Source: Myxococcaceae bacterium (GTDB lineage: Bacteria > Myxococcota > Myxococcia > Myxococcales > Myxococcaceae). Taken from it: a stretch of DNA of 64,000 nt. The notes under the pieces are model-generated. The model was not told the DNA's origin. It saw nothing but the letters and a program-made list of their open reading frames with translations, and did no database searches. Positions 27,000 to 36,989 of the stretch are shown here, piece after piece; the first letter of the stretch is position 1; each line of letters opens with the position of its first letter. The DNA lies in NCBI GenBank assembly GCA_003818285.1, contig RPRB01000002.1, positions 1 through 64,000 on the forward strand, written 5' to 3'. The translations under genes were made by a program, and so were the position numbers.

Positions 27000-27404
27000 C
27001 CGTCGAGCCCATCGTGCACGTCCTCTCGCTCCGCTGCGATCCGGCGGCCGGCTTCGATGCCTACGGTGGCACCCCGACTACACCTCCGACGCGAGGACCC
27101 TGGCGACGGTGCTGATCGAGCCCCGCCTGGGAGGACGGGTGTTCGAGCGTCATCGGACGGACACGAGGTGGACCGGGGCCGGGTGACGGCGTGGGAGCCG
27201 CCACACCGGCTGGGCTACGCCACGTTCCTCGCCCAGCCCCGGGAGACTCCGTCGGAGACCCGGGTCACGTTCGAGCCGGCCGACGGCGGGTGCCGCGTGC
27301 GCTTCGAGCACGGCGGCTGGACCGCGGAGAACGCGGACCGGCGCGCGAAGTTCCGCGATTGGCCGCTCCTGCTCCGGCGGTTCGCGGCGCTGGCCGACCA
27401 CTGA
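26996..27404 (+). pseudogene. SRPBCC/AHSA1-domain gene broken by two frameshifts
   Basis: Three pieces of one Bet v1-like (SRPBCC/AHSA1) protein lie in three frames. Frame 1 from the GTG 26996 gives TVEPIVHVLSLRCDPAAGFDAY to about 27065. Frame 2 gives WHPDYTSDARTLATV, then EPRLGGRVFERHR to about 27158. Frame 3 gives [21 protein letters not shown] to the stop at 27404. The second break fits loss of one base near 27158; the first also lost several codons around the expected WW motif. This is a pseudogene unless the consensus sequence has errors. Confidence 0.8.
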
Positions 27405-27414
27405 CGACGCCGCC

Positions 27415-27810
27415 CTACTCCTTCTTCGTGGCCTTCTCCGGCTCTGCCTTGGCCGGCCGGTCCACCAGCTCGAGGAGCGCCATCTCCGCCGCGTCCCCGT
27501 GCCGGAAGCCCAGGCGCACGATGCGGGTGTAGCCACCGGGCCGGCTCGCGTAGCGGTCCTTCAGCTCGCCGAAGACCTTCTGCAACACCACGCGGCTCCG
27601 GACCCTCCGCTCCGCCAGCCGGACGTTGGCCAGACCGCCCCGCTTGCCGAGGGTGATGATCCGCTCGGCCAGCCGGCGAGCCTCCTTGGCCTTGGGCACG
27701 GTGGTCTGGATCGCCTCGTGCTCGAGCAGCGAGGTGACCATGTTGTCCAGCATCGCCAGCCGGTGGCTGGTGGTCTTCTGCAGCTTCCTCTGTCCGACGC
27801 GGTGGCGCAT
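27415..27810 (-). CDS. rplQ: 50S ribosomal protein L17
   Basis: A 131-residue L17, recognised from [17 protein letters not shown] at the start and [20 protein letters not shown]. It is a late-assembly protein near the peptide exit tunnel. Last gene of the alpha operon, 57 bases after rpoA, as in most bacteria. The C-terminus carries a short Lys/Glu tail. The neighbouring pseudogene on the other strand ends only 10 bases away. Confidence 0.98.
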   Translation of the reverse strand: MRHRVGQRKLQKTTSHRLAMLDNMVTSLLEHEAIQTTVPKAKEARRLAERIITLGKRGGLANVRLAERRVRSRVVLQKVFGELKDRYASRPGGYTRIVRLGFRHGDAAEMALLELVDRPAKAEPEKATKKE

Positions 27811-27867
27811 CGTCTTGCCGTCCTTTCCCGGGCCGTGTCAGGTACCCGGGCCGAAACTTCGTGTTTG

Positions 27868-28896
<1,029 letters not shown>

Positions 28897-28999
28897 GACT
28901 GCTTCCTTCTTTCCTTCGGAACCGGCGCCACCAACGTACCCGTCCGGATGACGGGAGGACGCGTTCCGTCACTGCACCTTCGAAACGACTACCGTGCTG

Positions 29000-29626
29000 C
29001 TACTTGCTGTAAAGCTCGACGATGAGCTGCTCCTGGATCGGCATGGTGAGGTCCTCGCGGTTGGGGACGCTCTTCACCGTGCCCTTCATGCCCTTCTTGT
29101 CCAGCTCGATCCACTGAGGGACGCCGCGCCGGTCCACTGTCTCCAGCGCCTCGGCGATGCGGATCATCTTCCGGCTCTTCTCCGCCACCTCGATGACCGT
29201 TCCGGGCTTCACCTCGTAGGAGGGGATGTTCACCCGCTTGCCGTTGACCGTGAAGTGACCGTGCCGCACCAGCTGCCGGGCCTCGGCCCGGGTGTCGGCG
29301 AAGCCCATCCGGAACACCACGTTGTCCAGGCGCAGCTCGAGCAGCTGGAGCAGCGTCTCGCCGGTCTTGCCCTTGGCGTGGGCGGCGCGGTGGAACGAGC
29401 CGCGGAACTGGGACTCGAGCAGCCCGTACATGCGCTTGACCTTCTGCTTCTCGCGGAGCTGGGTGCCGTAGCCGCTGAACTTCACGCGGCCCTGGCCGTG
29501 CTGGCCCGGGGGATAGGGGCGGCGCTCGATCGCGCACTTGTCGGTGTAGCAGCGGTCCCCCTTCAGGTACATCTTGAGATTTTCGCGGCGGCAGATGCGG
29601 CAGGCGCTGGCGGTGTAACGGGCCAA
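29000..29626 (-). CDS. rpsD: 30S ribosomal protein S4 (zinc-binding type)
   Basis: A 208-residue S4. The N-terminus keeps C9-x2-C12 and C26-x4-C31, the zinc-binding (C+) form. The S4 RNA-binding domain is seen at [23 protein letters not shown]4 initiates 16S rRNA assembly and in many bacteria represses the alpha operon; no leader structure for that was identified here. Separated from rpoA by 103 bases, a larger gap than elsewhere in the operon. Confidence 0.98.
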   Translation of the reverse strand: MARYTASACRICRRENLKMYLKGDRCYTDKCAIERRPYPPGQHGQGRVKFSGYGTQLREKQKVKRMYGLLESQFRGSFHRAAHAKGKTGETLLQLLELRLDNVVFRMGFADTRAEARQLVRHGHFTVNGKRVNIPSYEVKPGTVIEVAEKSRKMIRIAEALETVDRRGVPQWIELDKKGMKGTVKSVPNREDLTMPIQEQLIVELYSK

Positions 29627-29648
29627 GTGGTTCTCTCCTGGAGGTGGT

Positions 29649-30101
29649 CTAGACGCGGCGGCGCTTCGGCTGCCGGCATCCGTTGTGCGGAATGGGGGTC
29701 ACGTCGCGGATCAGCGAGATCTTCAGGCCGGCGGAGGCGAGCGCGCGCAGGGCCGACTCGCGGCCGGCGCCCGGGCCCTTCACCATCACCGTCACGTTCT
29801 TCAGCCCGTGCTCCATCGCCTTGGCCGCGGCGTCACCGGCCGCCACCTGGGCGGCGAAGGGGGTCGACTTCCGGCTGCCCTTGAAGCCACGAGCGCCGGC
29901 CGAGGACCAGGAGATGACGTTCCCCGAGACGTCGCAGATGGTGATGATGGTGTTGTTGAAGGTGCTCTGGATGTGCACCACGCCGTTGAGGATGTTCTTC
30001 TTGCCCTTGCGCTTGACGCGCTTCTCGGCGGCGACGGGCGCTGCCGCGGCGGTGGTCTCTGCAGCGGGGGCTGCGGCGGGGGGCGTGACTTCTTCGGCCA
30101 T
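29649..30101 (-). CDS. rpsK: 30S ribosomal protein S11
   Basis: A 150-residue S11, about 20 residues longer than usual because of an Ala/Pro/Thr-rich N-terminal extension before [22 protein letters not shown]. The core ([32 protein letters not shown]) is intact. S11 forms part of the 30S platform and binds mRNA near the Shine-Dalgarno helix. Lies 22 bases upstream of rpsD. Confidence 0.97.
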   Translation of the reverse strand: MAEEVTPPAAAPAAETTAAAAPVAAEKRVKRKGKKNILNGVVHIQSTFNNTIITICDVSGNVISWSSAGARGFKGSRKSTPFAAQVAAGDAAAKAMEHGLKNVTVMVKGPGAGRESALRALASAGLKISLIRDVTPIPHNGCRQPKRRRV

Positions 30102-30132
30102 GCGCTTGGTCTCTCGTCAGTTCTGAAGCGGG

Positions 30133-30525
30133 TTACGCCCGGGTGGTGGTCGGGGCGGTGGCCTTGGGCCGGATGATCCCCCGCTTCGGGCCCTTCCGGG
30201 TCCGGGCGTTGGTGTGGGTGCGCTGGCCGCGGACGGGCAGGCCCTTCCGGTGGCGCAGGCCGCGGTAGCAGCCGAGGTCCATCAGCCGCTTGATGTTCAT
30301 GGTGACGTCGCGCCGGAGATCACCCTCGACCTTGTAGTCGGCCTCGATGATCTCCCGGATGGTGCGGGTCTGCTCCTCGGTGAGGTCCTTGGTGCGGGTG
30401 GCGAGGTCCACTCCCGCCTTGGTCACGATGTCGTGCGCGGCCTTGTTGCCGATGCCGTAGATGTACTGGAGGGAGATCACCACCCGCTTGGCGGGGGGAA
30501 GGTCGATGCCGGAGATGCGAGCCAT
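30133..30525 (-). CDS. rpsM: 30S ribosomal protein S13
   Basis: A 130-residue S13 of the 30S head, contacting the P-site tRNA and the B1 bridge. Recognised from [25 protein letters not shown] and the C-terminal [18 protein letters not shown]. The basic tail is slightly longer than average. Order rpmJ-rpsM-rpsK is conventional. Confidence 0.98.
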   Translation of the reverse strand: MARISGIDLPPAKRVVISLQYIYGIGNKAAHDIVTKAGVDLATRTKDLTEEQTRTIREIIEADYKVEGDLRRDVTMNIKRLMDLGCYRGLRHRKGLPVRGQRTHTNARTRKGPKRGIIRPKATAPTTTRA

Positions 30526-30561
30526 GCTGGTTGTGTTTCCTCGTTCCCTGGACCCGGGCGA

Positions 30562-30678
30562 CTAGCCCTGGCGCTGCTTGTGACGCGGGTTCGCGGCGCA
30601 GATCACCCGCACGACCCGCTTGCGGCGGATCACCTTGCACTTGTCACAGATTTTCTTGACCGACGCGCGAACCTTCAT
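30562..30678 (-). CDS. rpmJ: 50S ribosomal protein L36
   Basis: A 38-residue L36, starting [15 protein letters not shown] and ending RHKQRQG. It keeps the zinc ligands C11, C14, C27 and H32 (C-x2-C-x12-C-x4-H), the zinc-dependent form. Located between infA and rpsM as usual. Confidence 0.97.
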   Translation of the reverse strand: MKVRASVKKICDKCKVIRRKRVVRVICAANPRHKQRQG

Positions 30679-30756
30679 GGTGACACCGAACTCCCCGGCG
30701 GGGCTTTCCCCCGCTGTTCCAAACCTCGCTCCTGCGCCCGTTGGGGTCTGCCGACG

Positions 30757-30978
30757 CTACTTGGCGCGGTAGGTGATGCGACCGCGGGTCAGGTCGTAGG
30801 GCGACAGCTCCAGCTTCACCTTGTCGCCCGGAAGGATGCGGATGAAATGCATGCGCATTTTCCCGGAGATGTGGGCGAGCACCTTGTGCCCCCCGTTGTC
30901 CAGGACCACCCGGAACATGGCGTTGGGAAGCGGTTCGATGACCGTTCCTTCCACCTCAATGGCATCGTCCTTCGGCAC
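30757..30978 (-). CDS. infA: Translation initiation factor IF-1
   Basis: A 73-residue OB-fold factor ([42 protein letters not shown] in parts) that binds the 30S A site during initiation. The GTG at 30978 was chosen because it gives the normal IF-1 length and has GAGAGGG just upstream; an ATG at 31032 would add 18 residues not found in the family. It is the first gene after the map-infA hairpin and candidate promoter. Confidence 0.95.
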   Translation of the reverse strand: MPKDDAIEVEGTVIEPLPNAMFRVVLDNGGHKVLAHISGKMRMHFIRILPGDKVKLELSPYDLTRGRITYRAK

Positions 30979-31051
30979 AACGACCCTCTCGGATCTTCGA
31001 AATCTCGGCAGACTGACCCCTTCGACAGACAAAACCTTCGTTACACGGGAA

Positions 31052-31081
31052 AGCGCGCCGCCATACCAGCCGGGGCGCGCT
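31052..31081 (-). terminator. Hairpin between map and infA
   Basis: A perfect 8-bp inverted repeat (AGCGCGCC / GGCGCGCT) with a 14-base loop. Downstream on the minus strand there is only TTTCCC, so termination would be partial at best. It overlaps a candidate promoter for infA, and may be an attenuation or processing site. Confidence 0.4.
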
Positions 31082-31088
31082 GAAGCAA
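31060..31088 (-). promoter_or_regulatory. Candidate internal promoter for infA and the alpha operon
   Basis: On the minus strand, TTGCTT (31083-31088) and TATGGC (31060-31065) are 17 bases apart, about 80 bases upstream of the infA GTG. This would uncouple infA-rpmJ-alpha genes from map-adk-secY. Confidence 0.4.
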
Positions 31089-31116
31089 GCTCTTCTACCG
31101 GCCACCCCTCGACATT

Positions 31117-31887
31117 TCAAGCCGTTGTCCGGGCCGGGGACCGGGTGAGCACCTCGTGGCCGCCGTCGACCACCAGGATCGTGTGCTCCCAGTGGGCCGA
31201 GAGCCGCCCGTCGAGGGTCACCGCCGTCCAGCCATCGTCCAAGACGTCCACCGCCGCCGTGCCCGCATTCACCATGGGTTCCACGGCCAGGACCATGCCT
31301 GGACGCAAGGATTCCAGTGTTCCTGGACGCCCGTAGTTGGGGACCTGGGGTGCCTCGTGGAGCTTCCGGCCGATGCCGTGGCCCACGAAGTCCCGGACGA
31401 CGCTGAAGCCCAGGCGCTCCACGTGCGACTGGACGGCGTACCCGATGTCCCCGATGCGTTTCCCCGGCTGGATGACGGCAATGGCGGCCTCCAGCGACTC
31501 GCGGGTCGCCTCGGAGAGCCGTCGCGCCTCCTCGGAGACTTTTCCCACCGGCACGGTCCGGGCCGCGTCCCCGTAGAAGCCTTCCACCGAGACGCCGAAG
31601 TCCAGCTTCATGAGGTCGCCCTCGACGAGCTTCCGGCTCCTGCTCGGGATGCCGTGCACCACCTCGTGGTTGACGGACGCGCAGAGCACCGCCGGGAAGC
31701 CGCGGTAGCCCTTGAAGGCGCTCTTCGCGCCCTTCTCCTTGATGAGGCGCTCGGCGAGCTGGTCCAGGTCCCAGGTGCTGACCCCGGGTGCGACCGCGGC
31801 CTCGAGCGCGTCGAGGATCTCCGCCACCACCCGTCCGGCGCGCCGCATCCGATCGATCTCCGGCGCGCTCTTGAGCTCCACGCTCAT
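31117..31887 (-). CDS. map: Methionine aminopeptidase, type I
   Basis: A 256-residue enzyme removing the initiator Met from new proteins. The metal ligands fall in KLDFGV and FYGDAART (two Asp), GHGIGRKLHE (His), AVEPMV (Glu) and HWEHT (Glu); substrate His is in VNHEVVHGIP. Length is typical of the short type Ia form. Its ATG overlaps the adk stop by four bases, so the two are coupled. Confidence 0.97.
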   Translation of the reverse strand: MSVELKSAPEIDRMRRAGRVVAEILDALEAAVAPGVSTWDLDQLAERLIKEKGAKSAFKGYRGFPAVLCASVNHEVVHGIPSRSRKLVEGDLMKLDFGVSVEGFYGDAARTVPVGKVSEEARRLSEATRESLEAAIAVIQPGKRIGDIGYAVQSHVERLGFSVVRDFVGHGIGRKLHEAPQVPNYGRPGTLESLRPGMVLAVEPMVNAGTAAVDVLDDGWTAVTLDGRLSAHWEHTILVVDGGHEVLTRSPARTTA

Positions 31888-32549
31888 GCGCCAGACGTTG
31901 CCTCACGAGGCTTCAGGGCGCCCACCACCGCGGCCTCGATGGCCTCGGGCGCGCCCACGCCGTCCACCGGACGGAGCAGACCCTTCCGGGTGTAGAACTC
32001 CTTGAGCGGTGAGGTGGAGGCCTCGTAGGCCTGCATCCGGGTGCGTACGCTCTCCGGCTTGTCGTCCTCGCGCTGCACCAGCGAGGCGCCGCACAGGTCG
32101 CAGAAGCCCTCGCGCCGCGGCGGATTCTGAACGATGTGGTACACGCTGCCGTCCCGTGGGCAGCTCCGCCGGCCCGAGATGCGCTCCACCAGCGTCTCGA
32201 TCGGCACCTCGAGCGAGACGACCGCATCCAGCTTCTTCTTGTGGGTGGCCAGCGCGTGGTCGAGCTTCTCCGCCTGGGGGATGGTCCGGGGAAAGCCATC
32301 CAGGATGAAGCCCTTCGCGGCGTCCGGCTGGAGCAGCCGGTCCCTGACGATGCTCATCACCAGGTCGTCGGGGACCAGCTTGCCCGAGGCCATGATCGGC
32401 CCCGCCTGCTTGCCGAGCTCCGTCCCGTCCTTCACCGCCTGCCGGAGGATGTCGCCGGTCGAGACCTGGGGGATGCCGAAGCGCGACGCGAGCCGCTTCG
32501 CCTGCGTCCCCTTCCCCGCGCCTGGTGGTCCGAGCAGGACCAGGTTCAT
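31884..32549 (-). CDS. adk: Adenylate kinase (long form with zinc-type lid)
   Basis: A 221-residue enzyme balancing AMP, ADP and ATP. P-loop GPPGAGKGT is at residues 7-15, with VSTGDILR, GFPRT and the lid near 125-160. The lid keeps three of four zinc Cys: the first pair reads C-P-R-D instead of C-x2-C, the second is C-D-L-C, so a Cys3Asp site is likely. Lies between secY and map, as in many spc operons. Confidence 0.97.
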   Translation of the reverse strand: MNLVLLGPPGAGKGTQAKRLASRFGIPQVSTGDILRQAVKDGTELGKQAGPIMASGKLVPDDLVMSIVRDRLLQPDAAKGFILDGFPRTIPQAEKLDHALATHKKKLDAVVSLEVPIETLVERISGRRSCPRDGSVYHIVQNPPRREGFCDLCGASLVQREDDKPESVRTRMQAYEASTSPLKEFYTRKGLLRPVDGVGAPEAIEAAVVGALKPREATSGA

Positions 32550-32578
32550 GGACTCCCCTCCGAGGACTGGCTAGCCCC

Positions 32579-33928
32579 TCATGCGGCCGGCCGAAGTCGA
32601 CCGCGGATCCGGGGCCCGCGCGCCCCGGCGAAGCCCTCGTAGTTGCGGCTGATGAGGTGTCCCTCGATCTGCTGGACCGTGTCCAGCGCGACGCCCACCA
32701 CGATGAGCAGCGCGGTTCCGCCGAACTGGAACGGCAGCCCTCCGAAGGCCGGGTTGGAGAGGATGGAGGGGATGACGCAGATGACCGCGAGGTAGATGGC
32801 GCCCCCAAAAGTAATTCGGTACAGGACGCTGCGGATGTACTCCGCCGTCTGCCGGCCCGGCCGGATGCCCGGGATGTACCCACCCTGCTTCTTGATGTTG
32901 TCTGCGACGTCGTCCGCCCGGAAGGTCAGCGTCGTGTAGAAGTAGGTGAAGAAGACGATCAGCAGGACGAACACCCCGTCGTAGAGCCAGGCGTTGCCCT
33001 CCAGGGCCCGCTGCACCGCCGCCAGCCCGGGCAGCCAGTTTCCCAGCGTGGCCGGGAAGCTGAGGATCGCACCGGCGAAGATGGGGGGAATCACTCCCGA
33101 GGTGTTCACCTTCATCGGGAAGTACGTGGCCTGTCCGGCGAACATGGTCCGCCCGGCCATGCGCTTGGCGTACTGCACGGGGATCCGCCGCATCCCGCGC
33201 TCGATGTAGACGACCACTCCCACCACCACCAGCATGAACACCACCAGCACCGGGATGAGCCAGGCCTTGTCCTTGGACAGCTCGACGAGCCGGGTGGTGG
33301 CGCTCGGCAGCTGGGCCACGATGCCGGCGAAGATGATGAGCGAGATTCCGTTGCCGATGCCGCGCTCGGTGATGCGCTCCCCGAGCCACATGATGAACGC
33401 GGTGCCCGCTGTGAGGGTGATCACCGTCATGACGGTGAACCACACCGTGTCGTTGGGGACGACCACGTGCTCGATCCCGACGCCGGTGGGGTCGGGTCCG
33501 GTTTGCCGCCCGAGCGAGGCGAGCCACCGGGCGATCCCGATGCCCTGGACGACGGAGAGGACGATGCTCCCGTAGCGGGTGTACTGATTCAGCTTCTGCC
33601 GGCCCGCGGCGCCTTCCTTCTGCAGCCGCTCGAGCGTCGGGACCACCACCGTCAGGAGCTGCATGATGATCGATGCCGAGACGTACGGCATGATCCCCAG
33701 CCCGAAGATGGACATCTGGTCCAGCGCGCCGCCGGAGAACAGGTTGAACAGGTTCACCAGCCCGCCGCGCGCCTTCTGCTCCTGCATGAACTGGTTCATC
33801 GCCAACCGGTCGACGCCCGGGGTGTTGATGAACACGCCCAGCCGGTAGACGGCGAGGAGGGCGAGGGTATAGGCGAGGCGCGCTCGTAGCTCGGCGACGC
33901 GGAAGACGTTGGCGATGGCTCGGAACAT
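32579..33928 (-). CDS. secY: Protein translocase subunit SecY
   Basis: A 449-residue, ten-helix channel protein of the Sec translocon. Recognised from LAVYRLGVFINTPGVD near the start, SASIIMQLL, GERITERGIGNGISLIIF and the C-terminal GTALLIVVGVALDTVQQIE followed by a cytoplasmic tail. Placed after rplO in the standard spc order. Confidence 0.98.
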   Translation of the reverse strand: MFRAIANVFRVAELRARLAYTLALLAVYRLGVFINTPGVDRLAMNQFMQEQKARGGLVNLFNLFSGGALDQMSIFGLGIMPYVSASIIMQLLTVVVPTLERLQKEGAAGRQKLNQYTRYGSIVLSVVQGIGIARWLASLGRQTGPDPTGVGIEHVVVPNDTVWFTVMTVITLTAGTAFIMWLGERITERGIGNGISLIIFAGIVAQLPSATTRLVELSKDKAWLIPVLVVFMLVVVGVVVYIERGMRRIPVQYAKRMAGRTMFAGQATYFPMKVNTSGVIPPIFAGAILSFPATLGNWLPGLAAVQRALEGNAWLYDGVFVLLIVFFTYFYTTLTFRADDVADNIKKQGGYIPGIRPGRQTAEYIRSVLYRITFGGAIYLAVICVIPSILSNPAFGGLPFQFGGTALLIVVGVALDTVQQIEGHLISRNYEGFAGARGPRIRGRLRPAA

Positions 33929-33960
33929 GGATGAAGGCCGTCGAGACTACACCAAAGGCT

Positions 33961-34467
33961 TCAGGCCTTGGCTCCCTTGCCGGCGTGCGCCTTCGCCGCG
34001 GCCTCGGGCTTGTGGGCCATGAGCGGGACGAGGGTGACCGATCCGCCGGCTGCCTCGACCGCCGCCTTCGCCTTCTCGCTCACGCGGTGCACGTGGATGA
34101 CGACCTTCCGGCTGAGCTTGCCCTGGCCGAGCAGCTTCACGCCGGTCCAGCGGCCCTTCACCAGGCCGGCCTTCCGGAGCGCGGGCTCGTCCACGGTGGC
34201 GCCGGCGTCGAATTTCTCGAGGTCGCCCACGTTCACCACCGCGAACTCCTTCCGGTTCGGCGAGTTGAAGCCGAACTTGGGGAGGCGCCGCTGCAGCGGG
34301 CTCTGGCCGCCCTCGAAGCCCTCGAAGCGCATGTTCCCGGTGCGCGCCTTCTGGCCCTTGCCGCCGCGACCGGCGGTCTTGCCCAGTCCGGAGCCCTGAC
34401 CGCGGCCCACGCGCTTCTTCCGGTGCCAGCTGGCCTTCGGTCTCTTCAGATTGGAGAGGGAATCCAT
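33961..34467 (-). CDS. rplO: 50S ribosomal protein L15
   Basis: A 168-residue L15 (KRVGRGQGSGLGKTAGRGGKG is split over its Gly-rich N-terminus). It is about 20 residues longer than usual through an Ala/Lys-rich C-terminal tail. L15 is a late-assembly 50S protein. One base separates its start from the rpmD stop. Confidence 0.97.
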   Translation of the reverse strand: MDSLSNLKRPKASWHRKKRVGRGQGSGLGKTAGRGGKGQKARTGNMRFEGFEGGQSPLQRRLPKFGFNSPNRKEFAVVNVGDLEKFDAGATVDEPALRKAGLVKGRWTGVKLLGQGKLSRKVVIHVHRVSEKAKAAVEAAGGSVTLVPLMAHKPEAAAKAHAGKGAKA

Positions 34468-34468
34468 G

Positions 34469-34735
34469 TCACTGCTCCTTGGAGGTGCGCCGCGACCGGG
34501 CCGCCTCGCGGGCCTTCACGAACCGCGGCTTCTTCCGCGGTGCCTTGGCCGGAGTGTCCTTCACCACCTCGTGGCTCACGAGATGGCGCACCTTGGAGAT
34601 CATCCCCCGGATGGCCGGGGTGTCCTGGAGGAGCCGCTCCTGGCCGAACTTCTTCAGCCCCAGGCCGGCGATGGTCCGGAGCTGGGTGTCGCTGGCCCCG
34701 GCGAAGCTCCTGGTCAGCGTGATGCGCAGTCCCAT
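34469..34735 (-). CDS. rpmD: 50S ribosomal protein L30 with C-terminal extension
   Basis: An 88-residue protein whose first 60 residues (LRITLTRSFAG, LRTIAGLGLKKFGQ, IRGMISKVRHLV) are L30. A further 28 residues, rich in Lys and Arg, extend the C-terminus beyond the usual length. It sits between rpsE and rplO. Similar extensions may be a lineage trait; this cannot be checked here. Confidence 0.95.
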   Translation of the reverse strand: MGLRITLTRSFAGASDTQLRTIAGLGLKKFGQERLLQDTPAIRGMISKVRHLVSHEVVKDTPAKAPRKKPRFVKAREAARSRRTSKEQ

Positions 34736-34743
34736 GGCGTCCC

Positions 34744-35247
34744 TCAGGCCTTGCCGTACTCGAGGTCCCGGCCACGCAGGCGCGACACCTGGTCCGGGGA
34801 ACGCAGCGACTTCAGGCCCGCCACGGTGGCCTTGAGAACGTTGTGCGGGTTCCGGCTGCCCTGGCTCTTGGTCAGGATGTTCCGGATGCCGGCCGCCTCG
34901 AGCACCGCGCGCACCGATCCGCCGGCGATGACGCCCGTTCCTTCCGCGGCCGGCTTGAGCAGCACCCGTCCGGCGCCGAAGTGCCCCAGCACCTCGTGGG
35001 GGATGGTGTGCCCCTGGAGCGGTACCCGGAAGATGTTCTTCTTCGCGTTCTCGCCGCCCTTGCGGATGGCCTCGGGGACCTCGTTGGCCTTGCCCAGGCC
35101 GACGCCGACATGACCGGCGCCGTCACCGACGACCACCAGCGCCGAGAAGCTGAACCGCCGGCCGCCCTTCACCACCTTGGCCACGCGGTTGATGTTGACC
35201 ACGCGATCGCTGAGATCGAGGTCGTTGGGATTGATCGGAGTCGCCAC
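34744..35247 (-). CDS. rpsE: 30S ribosomal protein S5
   Basis: A 167-residue S5, part of the mRNA entry site and of decoding accuracy. Recognised from [33 protein letters not shown] and [17 protein letters not shown]. Length is normal. In the usual spc place between rplR and rpmD. Confidence 0.98.
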   Translation of the reverse strand: MATPINPNDLDLSDRVVNINRVAKVVKGGRRFSFSALVVVGDGAGHVGVGLGKANEVPEAIRKGGENAKKNIFRVPLQGHTIPHEVLGHFGAGRVLLKPAAEGTGVIAGGSVRAVLEAAGIRNILTKSQGSRNPHNVLKATVAGLKSLRSPDQVSRLRGRDLEYGKA

Positions 35248-35263
35248 TCTCGCCTGGCCTTTC

Positions 35264-35617
35264 CTAGAACTCGAGGCCGGCCTCGCGGGCCGCCTCCGCC
35301 ACGGCCGCGATGCGGCCCTGGAACGGGAAACCGTTTCGATCGAACACCACCCGGGTCACGTTGGCGGCCTTCGCCTTCTCGGCCACCAGCCGCCCCACCC
35401 GCTTGGCGTCCTCCTTCTTGTCGCCCTCGTCCTTGCCCTTCAGCTCCTTGGAGAGGCTCGAGGCGAACGCCAGGGTGCGCCCGGTCGTGTCGTCCACCAC
35501 CTGGGCGTAGATGTGCTTCAGGCTCTTGTAGACCGTGAGCCGGGGCCGCTCGGTGGTGCCGGAGAGCTTCCGCCGGATGCGGGCCTTCCTCTTCAGTCGT
35601 GGCTCGATGCTGGACAT
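35264..35617 (-). CDS. rplR: 50S ribosomal protein L18
   Basis: A 117-residue L18 that binds 5S rRNA. The family pattern is seen in [30 protein letters not shown] and the C-terminal [26 protein letters not shown] (read in parts). Length typical. Sixty-nine bases separate it from rplF. Confidence 0.98.
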   Translation of the reverse strand: MSSIEPRLKRKARIRRKLSGTTERPRLTVYKSLKHIYAQVVDDTTGRTLAFASSLSKELKGKDEGDKKEDAKRVGRLVAEKAKAANVTRVVFDRNGFPFQGRIAAVAEAAREAGLEF

Positions 35618-35686
35618 GTCTTCCTCGATCCGTCCGGCAGGGATGGGGACCTCCCCCGCTGGATGATTGGGTGTTTGCCGAAACCG

Positions 35687-36253
35687 CTACGCGGTGCCGG
35701 TCTTCCCTTCCTTCCGCCGCACGCGCTCGTCGGCGTACTTGATGCCCTTGCCCTTGTACGGTTCGGGCGGACGCAGCGCGCGGATCTTCACCGCGGTCTC
35801 TCCCAGCGCCTCGCGGTCCACGCTGCGCAGCGTGAGGCCGATGGTAGGGAGGCTGTCCTCGGTGCGGGGCACCTTGTCCACCTCGGCGGTGACCCCCTCC
35901 GGGAGGTTGAAGACGATGGGGTGGCTGTAGCCGAGCGAGAAGTGGATCTGCTTGCCCTTCACCTCGGCGCGGAAGCCCACGCCACGGATGTCGAGCTTGC
36001 GCTCCCAGCCGCTGGCCACGCCCCTGGCCGCGTTGGCCAGCAGGCTCCGGGCCAGGCCGTGGAGTGCGCGGGCCTCGCGGGTGTCGTCCGGCCGGTTGAC
36101 GTGGATCTGCCCGTCCTTGACGTCGGCGGTGATCTGCTGGGGCAGCGCCACCTTCATCTTGCCCTTGGGGCCCTCGAAGGCCACCGCCCCGCTCGCCACC
36201 GAGGCCTTGACCTTGGGCTCCAGCTTGATCGCCAGCTTTCCGATTCGGCTCAT
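35687..36253 (-). CDS. rplF: 50S ribosomal protein L6
   Basis: A 188-residue L6 (MSRIGKLAI start; GVASGWERKLDIRGVGFRA; PEPYKGKGIKYADERVRRKEGK). It lies near the sarcin-ricin loop and factor-binding site. Its start is one base after the rpsH stop region, so translation is likely coupled. Confidence 0.98.
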   Translation of the reverse strand: MSRIGKLAIKLEPKVKASVASGAVAFEGPKGKMKVALPQQITADVKDGQIHVNRPDDTREARALHGLARSLLANAARGVASGWERKLDIRGVGFRAEVKGKQIHFSLGYSHPIVFNLPEGVTAEVDKVPRTEDSLPTIGLTLRSVDREALGETAVKIRALRPPEPYKGKGIKYADERVRRKEGKTGTA

Positions 36254-36254
36254 G

Positions 36255-36653
36255 TCAGTACACCGTGCAGATCAGCTCGCCGCCGATATTCTGCTTGCGG
36301 GCCTCGACATCGCTGAGGATGCCCTGGCTGGTGGAGAGGATGCTGATGCCCAGTCCGCTCAGGACTGGGCGGATGTCGCGCACCGGCACGTAGCGGCGCA
36401 GCCCCGGCTTGCTGATCCGGCGGATGCCGGTGATGACCGGGCTCTTGTCCGGGCCGTACTTCAGCTGCAGGGTGATCTCCCCCTGCGGCTTGGTGTCGTG
36501 CTCGGTGTAATCGGCGATGTAGCCCGCTTCCCGGAGGACGCGGGCGATCGCGACCTTCTGCTTCGAGGTGGGGATGACCACCTTGTCGTGGCGCGCCCGC
36601 GAGGCGTTGCGGATGCGGGTCAGCATGTCGCCGACCGGATCGTTCACTGGCAT
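36255..36653 (-). CDS. rpsH: 30S ribosomal protein S8
   Basis: A 132-residue S8 binding the 16S central domain. Recognised from [34 protein letters not shown] and [16 protein letters not shown]. In E. coli S8 represses the spc operon. A 136-base gap without a gene separates it from rpsN upstream, unusual in this tight cluster. Confidence 0.98.
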   Translation of the reverse strand: MPVNDPVGDMLTRIRNASRARHDKVVIPTSKQKVAIARVLREAGYIADYTEHDTKPQGEITLQLKYGPDKSPVITGIRRISKPGLRRYVPVRDIRPVLSGLGISILSTSQGILSDVEARKQNIGGELICTVY

Positions 36654-36789
36654 GTCGTGACTTCCTCTCGCTCGTCCTTCGTCCGGCTGCCCTCTCCCTC
36701 GAGGGCGCTGCCGGGCTCGTCGTTGGTTCGCCCGCGGCCGCCTGGCCGTGCCGACACGGGGGTCCGTGCCGCGGACGTGCTGTACTTCC
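36654..36789 (-). other. Unusually long rpsN-rpsH intergenic gap
   Basis: This 136-base stretch holds no credible gene. It contains small inverted repeats, including GCCCTC/GAGGGC around a 6-base loop, and a GC-rich run. It could be an RNA leader for rpsH, but no known regulatory fold was recognised. Confidence 0.35.
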
Positions 36790-36975
36790 CTACCAGGAGC
36801 TCTTGATGAGCCCCGTCACCTCTCCCTGGAGCGCCCGCTTGCGCAGGCAGATCCGGCACATCTGGAACTTGCGCAGGAACGCGCGGGGGCGCCCGCACAG
36901 CGGGCACCGGTTGTACTTGCGCACCGCGAACTTCGGCTTGCGCTTCGCCTGGGCGATCTTGGAAAGCTTGGCCAT
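36790..36975 (-). CDS. rpsN: 30S ribosomal protein S14, zinc type
   Basis: A 61-residue S14 of the short zinc-binding (type Z) form: CPLCGRPR and [12 protein letters not shown] supply the C-x2-C...C-x2-C ligands, ending LIKSSW. It lies between rplE and rpsH. Fourteen bases separate it from the rplE stop. Confidence 0.98.
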   Translation of the reverse strand: MAKLSKIAQAKRKPKFAVRKYNRCPLCGRPRAFLRKFQMCRICLRKRALQGEVTGLIKSSW

Positions 36976-36989
36976 TCGTCTCGTTCTCT

